Part shown: in pieces, positions 54,020-61,100 of the stretch
Position numbering within the stretch: position 1 is the stretch's first letter
How the letters are laid out: each line of letters begins with the position of its first letter
Source: Symbiodinium natans
Lineage: Eukaryota; Sar; Dinophyceae; Suessiales; Symbiodiniaceae
Assembly (NCBI GenBank): GCA_905221605.1
Contig: CAJNDS010002420.1
Location: 346,920 to 410,919, forward strand
Length of the DNA stretch: 64,000 nucleotides
Reading direction: 5' to 3'
Notes under the pieces: generated by a model
The model's database searches: none
What the model saw: only the letters and a program-made list of their open reading frames with translations
What the model was told of the DNA's origin: nothing
Made by a program: the position numbers and the translations under genes

Positions 54020-54190
54020 GGTTTAGGGTTTAGGGTTTAGGGTTTAGGGTTTAGGGTTTAGGGTTTAGGGTTTAGGGTTTAGGGTTTAGGGCTCAGGGGT
54101 TTAGGGTTTAGGGTTTAGGGTTTGGGGGTTAGGGTTTGGGGGTTAGGGTTTGGGGTTTGGGGCTTAGGGTTTAGGATTTCGGGCCTAGGG
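54020..54190 (+). repeat. Long telomere-like array
   Basis: About twenty-two units, the last third TTTGGGGG and TTAGGG forms. Confidence 0.95.
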
Positions 54191-54449
54191 TTCTCAATCA
54201 GCCTTGGCCACAAATGGCGCGCATATGGTAAGTTTCAAGAGTCTCATGGAAGGCTTCGGGAATTTTCGGGCCTGCCGATTCCGAAGTTTTAGTTTTTAAA
54301 GCCCGAGTTGAGCCAGGCACCAGTCCGTGCACCACAAGCAAGATGAACCCGCCCACCACCAGTAAACCCCCGACCCATCAACCTTGAATTCAACACCCCT
54401 GGAAACCCTAAACATTAAACACTAAACCCCAAACCCCGACCCCCAAACC

Positions 54450-54677
54450 CTAAACCCTACCAGTCCGAAAGCCCAGGACTCTGAACTCCGAAACGCGCAG
54501 CAGAAGCTTCCAGTGCCGTCCTCGTGGCTCAATTGAATTGAGGAATGCGGGCTCATCGTCACAGACACCGGGGATTGCAAAAACTATTTTTGCGAAATAG
54601 GCATAGCCCAAAAAATATATGTACATGAATACAAGTGGAACAAGAACTCTGTGCGTGTGTTCATTTGTTTCCTTCAT
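54450..54677 (-). CDS. Exon-like segment with a membrane helix
   Basis: Minus-strand frame of 75 codons: RVLVPLVFMYIYFLGYAYFA forms one aromatic-rich membrane segment, then KIVFAIPGVCDDEPAFLNSI. Only the last few codons fall in repeat-like sequence. Possibly the same gene as the other minus-strand membrane exons. Confidence 0.45.
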   Translation of the reverse strand: MKETNEHTHRVLVPLVFMYIYFLGYAYFAKIVFAIPGVCDDEPAFLNSIEPRGRHWKLLLRVSEFRVLGFRTGRV

Positions 54678-54714
54678 TTACTGGGGGTGGGAAGAAAACG
54701 AGAACCCCTAATTC

Positions 54715-54915
54715 CTACATCCGACACCCCAAAGCCTCAGTTTGAAGTGGTTTTGCCGGTGCAGAAAGGCAGTCGTCTCGCCAGCTGAGCACACCGGCAG
54801 CAGGGGTGGCAAACAAGCCCAGCGTATCCATGCACAGGGTGCTTAACACAGCACTACGTGGCTCAGGCTCTTGGAAGTCCAACCGAGGAAACTCTCGCTC
54901 TTCATGCATGTACAT
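54715..54915 (-). CDS. Open island, minus strand
   Basis: Sixty-six codons (REFPRLDFQEPEPRSAVLST, then LCMDTLGLFATPAAG). Lies 40 bp from the membrane-helix segment on the same strand. The plus strand is open too (54806-55081). Confidence 0.3.
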   Translation of the reverse strand: MYMHEEREFPRLDFQEPEPRSAVLSTLCMDTLGLFATPAAGVLSWRDDCLSAPAKPLQTEALGCRM

Positions 54916-54949
54916 ATATGTATATATATATACACACTCATGTATACCT

Positions 54950-55081
54950 GTCGAAATGTCTAACCATGTTTTCTATGATTTGCAAAAACAGGTAAACACG
55001 TTTCATTCATGGTCGGTGCTTGCAAGCGTGATAGATAGGACGAGCAGGGAACCGAAATTAGATGCCGGATGGGACGTCTAA
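54950..55081 (+). CDS. Exon-like segment ending in a stop
   Basis: Reads VEMSNHVFYDLQKQVNTFHS, then VLASVIDRTSREPKLDAGW, stop at 55079. Protein-like, following a TA-rich run. Confidence 0.4.
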   Translation, partial: VEMSNHVFYDLQKQVNTFHSWSVLASVIDRTSREPKLDAGWDV

Positions 55082-55107
55082 CAGGGCTGGGAGAAGTAGT
55101 TGCCCCT

Positions 55108-55575
55108 TCAGCAGATTGGGGGAGGATTGATGTTGTTTTGCAGCCAAGCTCCAGAAACAAATCTCTTCAGCTGTGGCTGCGTAGAATGTACAAAGTAAGC
55201 ACTGCATGTGTGGATTAACAATCGGGAAGAAGCCTCTGTCTCTGAAACCCACAGCCCAAAGCCAAACCTTCCAGCCGAAGAACCCTGAACAAACCTAAGC
55301 CCATCAACACCAACACCCAACAATCCATCACCTAACAGTCCATGTGGCCCCTGCCCCCTCCCCCCACCCAACAAATCCAAGTCTCCTATCAAAATACAAC
55401 TACCTTGGTGCGCGGCTGGTCTCTCAACTCCGAAAAGTCCATGGTCTGAGCAAGCCTTTCGATCATGTGCTCGACCTGCCGGTCTGTTGGGAAGCCTTTC
55501 GAGTCCAACCCAGAAGGCCCCAACTTCTAAACAAGGGGAACATGTTTTCTGCATAGTTAGTAGGACAAGACTCAA
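55108..55575 (-). CDS. Hypothetical frame, 155 codons
   Basis: A long non-repetitive frame outside the retroelement, with Gly/Leu-rich middle (GLLGDGLLGVGVDG) and scattered Cys. The opposite strand also has open frames, so it may be chance in G+C-rich sequence. Confidence 0.3.
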   Translation of the reverse strand: MSLVLLTMQKTCSPCLEVGAFWVGLERLPNRPAGRAHDRKACSDHGLFGVERPAAHQGSCILIGDLDLLGGGRGQGPHGLLGDGLLGVGVDGLRFVQGSSAGRFGFGLWVSETEASSRLLIHTCSAYFVHSTQPQLKRFVSGAWLQNNINPPPIC

Positions 55576-55643
55576 GACTTTCCCAATGTAATATAAACGC
55601 TCGGAGTGACCCTTCAGGCCGCCCCTTATGTAGTTATCCTTTA

Positions 55644-55874
55644 ATGGCCCCCAAAGCCCCTAGAGTTTATCCCGACAGAAAGCTGCAGAGAAGGATATTA
55701 TGGGACATATCCAACATGAGCCATGAGTATGCTCTGCTGTGCTTTCGGGAAGCTTACAAGCTGAAGGCCCCAGTTGAGAGTTTGGGGGGGGTTGCTAGTG
55801 AAGAGAAGGGCAAACACCCCATGGACAGCCTGGGATATACAGAAACTGGCAAGAGTCTAGGGTTTAGGGTTTAG
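55644..55874 (+). CDS. Hypothetical protein segment, 76 codons
   Basis: ATG-started: MAPKAPRVYPDRKLQRRILW, then NMSHEYALLCFREAYKLKAP, ending in a TTTAGGG tract just after SLGYTETGKSLG. Basic and protein-like. The tract would give the donor. No family recognised. Confidence 0.45.
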   Translation: MAPKAPRVYPDRKLQRRILWDISNMSHEYALLCFREAYKLKAPVESLGGVASEEKGKHPMDSLGYTETGKSLGFRV

Positions 55875-57024
55875 GCTTAGCCGCACTCAGGCCTAGACTC
55901 ATGCACGTTTCCATGCACGCACATGTGTATACGTGTCGAACAACAGCCCTCAACGACGGTTTGCGGACCAAAGCTTAGGTCAGAGTGCGATGCATGATGA
56001 CATGGGAATAATCTCTCAAAATGATCGCGGGAGCCGGTTTACCTGCTGAGTCTGCTGATGCATACAAGAATACATATATATATATACATACATATACATG
56101 TGACATGACATCTACAGTACGCGCTCTGCCAAACCCCTTTAACCTAAACAATCCTAAAACCCTGAACCCAACCCTCCTTCTACCATGCATACACGGGTCC
56201 CTGGCAGCACCTGTTGGCTTCCAAGAATTTCTGATGTAAGACTTCGATTTAGGGGTCTTAGATGGTTAAGTATCCTTTTCCCACAAAGTAGGTTGATTTT
56301 GCGGCGGACTCTCGAAACCACGATGCTTGACGACACGCCCCCCGCCCCCCCCACCGCCACCCTCAAAGAGAACCAAGTGCGAGGCCTAAACCCTAAACCC
56401 TGAACCCTGAACCCCAGCCCCTCTCTCCCGAGAAAGGAAGCCAAGTGCGAGGCCAGTTCCGGGATCATGGCGTGTGTTGCCTGGGATCAGCTTGACAAAC
56501 TGCGAAGCTCGCCGAGTCTCCAGGATGGACTCACGCGATGGTTTTGGAGAACACCCTGAACACCCCGAACACCCCGTTGCTTCTCACTTACCGCCTGACA
56601 CTGTTCTCCAGGGGAATTTAAAAATTGTCCTATAGACCCTAAACTCTAAACCCTAAGAAGCAACTGTACACCCTAAACTCCAGGCCCAACAAAAGTGATG
56701 CGGATACCACTGGATGAGGCCGGCAACCCCCCAGGCCCAAAAACCCTAAGCCATAACCCCCGTATCTTGGGTTTAGGGTTTAGGGTTTAGGGTTTAGGGT
56801 TTAGGGTTTAGGGTTTAGGGTTTAGGGTTCCGCCTTGTACTAACAGCCCTTGAGAATATCGTACCCCTCTAGTATAATCCCAACCCGTACCCGAACTTCT
56901 TTGAAGCCCCAAGGACTCCTACTTTAGGACTTTTGCCCCTAACCCCCTAAGGCCCCGAGGTCTCTTGTTTTAGGATTTTCGTTGGCCTCTACATGGGTAC
57001 CCTAAACACTAAACCCTGAACCCC

Positions 57025-57126
57025 TTAGTTGTCCAGTACCTAGGGGTTTTAAAGGTTAACCTTTGGGCTTTTAAGGGGAATTATATTAACCCAAAAAGGT
57101 TAAAGGTTACCCACTCTACTACTAAG
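57025..57126. mobile_element. MITE-like element, family D copy 2
   Basis: CCTTAGTTGTCCAGTACCTA to ACTCTACTACTAAGA, closely similar to 39312-39415 along its whole length. Confidence 0.75.
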
Positions 57127-57775
57127 ACCCTAAACCCTAAGATTCGGCGTACCTCTTGGAACATCCGCCCGAGACCAGCCTCGCGAGTGGCTGGGTGAAG
57201 AAGCAGAGCGGCTGCGGGTTCTAGGGCTTCAGTAAGGGTTTAGGGTTTAGGGTTTTTTGTTTAGGGTTTAGGGTTTCGGTTTATTGGGCTTAGGGTTTCG
57301 AGTTTAGGGTTTCGGGTATATAGGGCTTAGGGCTTAGGGCCTTTGGGTTTTGGGACCTTGTTAGAAAACAAATAAGTGCCATATTCGGAGTATATTAAGG
57401 GAAACCTTCAGGGGGTACAAACTTAGGGGTACGAGTCTCAATCCCTCGATCTAAGCTTCTAGAAATTAGGGTTTTCCGAAGGGTCCAGGGTTGCGCGAGT
57501 TAGAGTTGAACCATGGAGGCTGCAAGCTGCTTTCTTTGAAGGTTGGGGTTGCCCTAAACCCTAAACCCTACACCCTAAACCCTAAACCCTATGCCCTGAA
57601 CCCTCAACCCTAAACCCTTGGGGTTTAGGGCTTAGGATTTCAGGCGGGCTGGGGGCTCATTGAGGTTTTCTCGCTCGGATGCGGGGTTCAAGGGAATGCT
57701 GCAAATCTTCGGGCCTCTGGCCTTCGGAAGCCCTAAACCCTAAGCCATACGTAAGTAAACCCTAAACCCTATACG

Positions 57776-58179
57776 GGGGGAACCGAAGGGGGACGAGAAA
57801 CCGAACAGTCAACCCCAACAGAAACCCTTGATTTCCCTGGATCAACCACACAACAAACCCAAACCACAGGGCACTCACCTTTTACTACCAGGCACATGGC
57901 CCAGTCTTGAGCCATAAATGTTTTTTCCGGGTTTGTTAACCCTTTCAACTCCCAACACTAACTCTTTTCTACAATACCAGCAGCAGCTCCGCACTCCCCC
58001 TGTCCTAGGATTTCCTAGGACACGTTGGAGGTGCAGATCCTGGGCCAAAAACCACCGTTTAGGCAGCAGCCAGCTGCTTGAAATGCACATTATGGTTTTA
58101 CGTCTTCCAGGACGCCCCTTCAGCTCATTGGCCGAATCCCTTACCACTGAGGATTTCTTCACCTCGAACTTGAAAAAGT
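57776..58179 (-). other. 3' flank of the retroelement
   Basis: About 400 bp between the polyprotein stop and the last telomere-like tract. It should hold the polypurine tract and 3' LTR, but I cannot define them: the 5' LTR lies outside the window, and no short direct match is available. A short minus-strand frame (57875-58162) follows the stop closely and ends in AAAAGGTGAGT, a donor-like site; I take it as non-coding. Confidence 0.5.
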
Positions 58180-61100
58180 TTACGTTCCAGCGGCCCGTTC
58201 CTCACCAAGGAACTCAGCATTCACCACCCAACCACCCTTGAGGCAATGCTTGCAAAGCGTCTTAGCCCTGGGCTGTGAATATCGCAGAACATCACAATCA
58301 CTGCTCGCGTGCATACAGTTCCCACCCACTGTTGTATACAGAGTGGCACTCGCAGGAATAACCACCACTTTCTTGATCCACAGCCATTTGTACAGCCGCC
58401 GAAAGAGGCACCATGTCAATTCCCAGATTATGATTGCTGCCACCAAATACGCAACAAGGTCTGAATTGTTGATAACCATTTCAATACCTTGAGCCAGAAC
58501 CATAACCGTAGATGTATTGGCGACCTGGCACACCCCTTCTTCTGAGCAAAAGAAACCAGCAGCTGACACTTCTTCTCCACCTGTTGCCATCCCTTGCAGG
58601 GATGCAGCCACCATCATGACCGCCATTGCAAGAGAGGCCCTTTTCAAGTCAGTTCCTTGCACTAACAGTTGGAGACCCCAAAGTGCCTTTTGCTTTGCAT
58701 AAACCTGTCCACTCATCAATTTTGTCAACAGATCAGCAATCATATACTCACCACGAAGATGCGCTATCACCATGTAACCACGGTCCACCAGAGACCTGAC
58801 ACCAGCTGCTCGAATTCTCAGGTGTCTTGTTCTCCAGCTACCAGCAGGATATTGAATGATTGAACACGTCGAAACCGAATCTGTATACAGCACCTTTTGC
58901 AGCGATTCTTCACCTGTTCCAACCAAAGCGGCAATTATAGGGGTACACGACTGAATCATCGTTGCTCCCTCTATAGACGCATGCAATTCAGCTTCAGCAG
59001 TGCTCAAAGCCACCGTTGATTGTCTCTGCGTTGCCCACATCACTGGACAATCACCCCAAACCACCACCGCTCCTGAGTGGCTCTTTTCGTTTTCACCTGC
59101 TGCAAAGCTAGCATCCGCGTAAGACTCCACCACCTTGACGCCTCGCCCATAACGCAACACCTCATTCCTTTCTTTTTCGCATGTTGCGATTGCACCAAAC
59201 GTCAGGCCTAACGTTGGAGTTGCAGCAAGGTATCGAAATACCTCCTCAGCCTTTTTAACCACAAATCGCGGCCTTCGGGATGTCCACAAAGACAACTGGC
59301 TTGTGCAGAAAGCCAAATCAGGTCGAGTTTTGATTGCCACCCAGAGGAACTCCCCTACGGCACCTTGAGCCGCTCGCAAGGAGGGAATATCCACCTCCTC
59401 TTCTTCACCTGGAGTTTCTTTCACCATTGGCAGGTTACTACCTTTTCCAGTTTCATCAATCTGATACCCTCTTCGGTTCAGCAAATCTCTCACGAAGTCC
59501 TCCTGGTTGAGAAAGAAGCTGCCACTTCGGTACCAGATTTGGACACCCAAAAACTTCAGGAATCCATCACCACAGCCTGGACCACAGAACTCGGGTTCAG
59601 AAGTTTTCCACTCCTTCCTGATCTGTTCCAAGGCTTCCCGGAGCACTGTCATAGTCCCAGCCATCAAAAAATCATCCACGTAAAGACCCATTGTCCCCAC
59701 CAACTTGCTTACACCTTCCGGCTTCTCTTGCGCCATAATAAGGAACAGACTTGGGTCTGCGTTGGACCTCTGAAAGCTCATTGCTTGTCCATCTTTTGAC
59801 ACCCAAGACATGCCTTGAAGACGTTGGTCTCGCCACTCCACCCATGCTGCAGGACTTTCGGCCAAACCATACAAGGCCTTCCTCACAATCCACCGCTCCT
59901 CTTTTGTGCAAAGACCCAATTTCACCGCCGCCCTTGGGGGCTGCACCACCACCAAACGCCCTTCTCTTTGCGCCCTATTCATCGGCGCCGTCAGAAAAGC
60001 TTTGGAGATGTCTAAGCCAGCGATGATCCACACCATATGTGCTGCGTGCCTCACTTGGCACCTAAATGTAGTTGAATCTAAACCTGGAGCGTACAGCGAG
60101 TGACGACTGAGGGACCTTGGCCCTTCGTATTCTGTAGCTGCCGTTGACGAAATAAAGTTCCCACACGCACAGATACGGGCACGCCTCCTCCCTGTCCCTT
60201 GCTTTCGGGTAAACACCACCAGACTGGGAACGTACTCAATCACCGGTGCATTAGGCTCTTCCGCCAATTTGTCCAGCTTTTCTTGAGTTGTTGGTTCCAC
60301 CACCTCCAACTCTTTAACCAAAGACTTCACCTCGTCCGACAATGAATCCCTCCACTTTTCCAGCTCTTGCATGGCTTCTTGTGTAGGGATTGTTTTTGTT
60401 TGCAGGAACTCGACCTCCTCCGCTGCCTCCAGCGCAGTATTCTCTTGTACCACTTGCTGAACTTGAGCTGCTTTGACCAAAAACTTCGAGAGCTGTTCCT
60501 CAGCCCTTTTTGCTTTAACCAGCCATTCTCTGGTCTCCAATCCTTTTTCATCATTCGACTCATTGGCCGATCCATGGAACTCGTCCAAAATGCAACATTC
60601 CTGTTCAGCAATTAGGCGTCGAATACTCAAATGCTCCTCTAGAGCCCATTGATGCGCTTCAAACACAGCGTAGTCGACTTCCTCTGCAAGGTCGTCCAGC
60701 GAGGTTTCTCTCAGCGTCATTTTTAACCATTTCCTTTTTTCACCTTCTTCAGCTTGTGGTTCCGGAAGAGGAAACTTGCATTGGAGTAGATAGCACCTAT
60801 CCTTGTAGCTCAATCGCTCCATAAAAACAGGTGTGTACCCTGTCAAGGATACTCTGTTCCCTTTCCAAGGCATAGGACCATGCAGTTTTCTCGGAAAGAA
60901 CGACATGAAGTTCCAGTGGATATCCACCAATTTTCCAGGTAAGACTTTCTTCCCATAGGATTGCTCCACCACTTCAGCTCCTTCCTCCAAAACCTTTTCA
61001 TCCTCAACCCACAGCTGACCCTCTTTATAGTCACCAAAGCCACACACATAATTGCAGCAATGCTTTTCATTGTGACTATCCCTATGCAATGATACCGGAG

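Larger units (their letters stand above)
33496..57775. other. Third telomere-like mosaic
   Basis: Same alternation of tracts and unique islands. Beyond the pieces listed, weak plus-strand islands occur at 33515-33575, 33717-33812, 34130-34210, 34328-34396, 41521-41625, 42015-42105 and 45740-45830. The stretches 36430-36870, 46020-46250, 49080-49440, 51340-51550 and 55880-56150 show no gene or repeat that I can name. Confidence 0.65.

Noticed and set aside
57875-58162. Separate gene just downstream of the polyprotein
   Set aside because: It has no ATG start, shows no domain, and lies where the 3' untranslated region and LTR should be.
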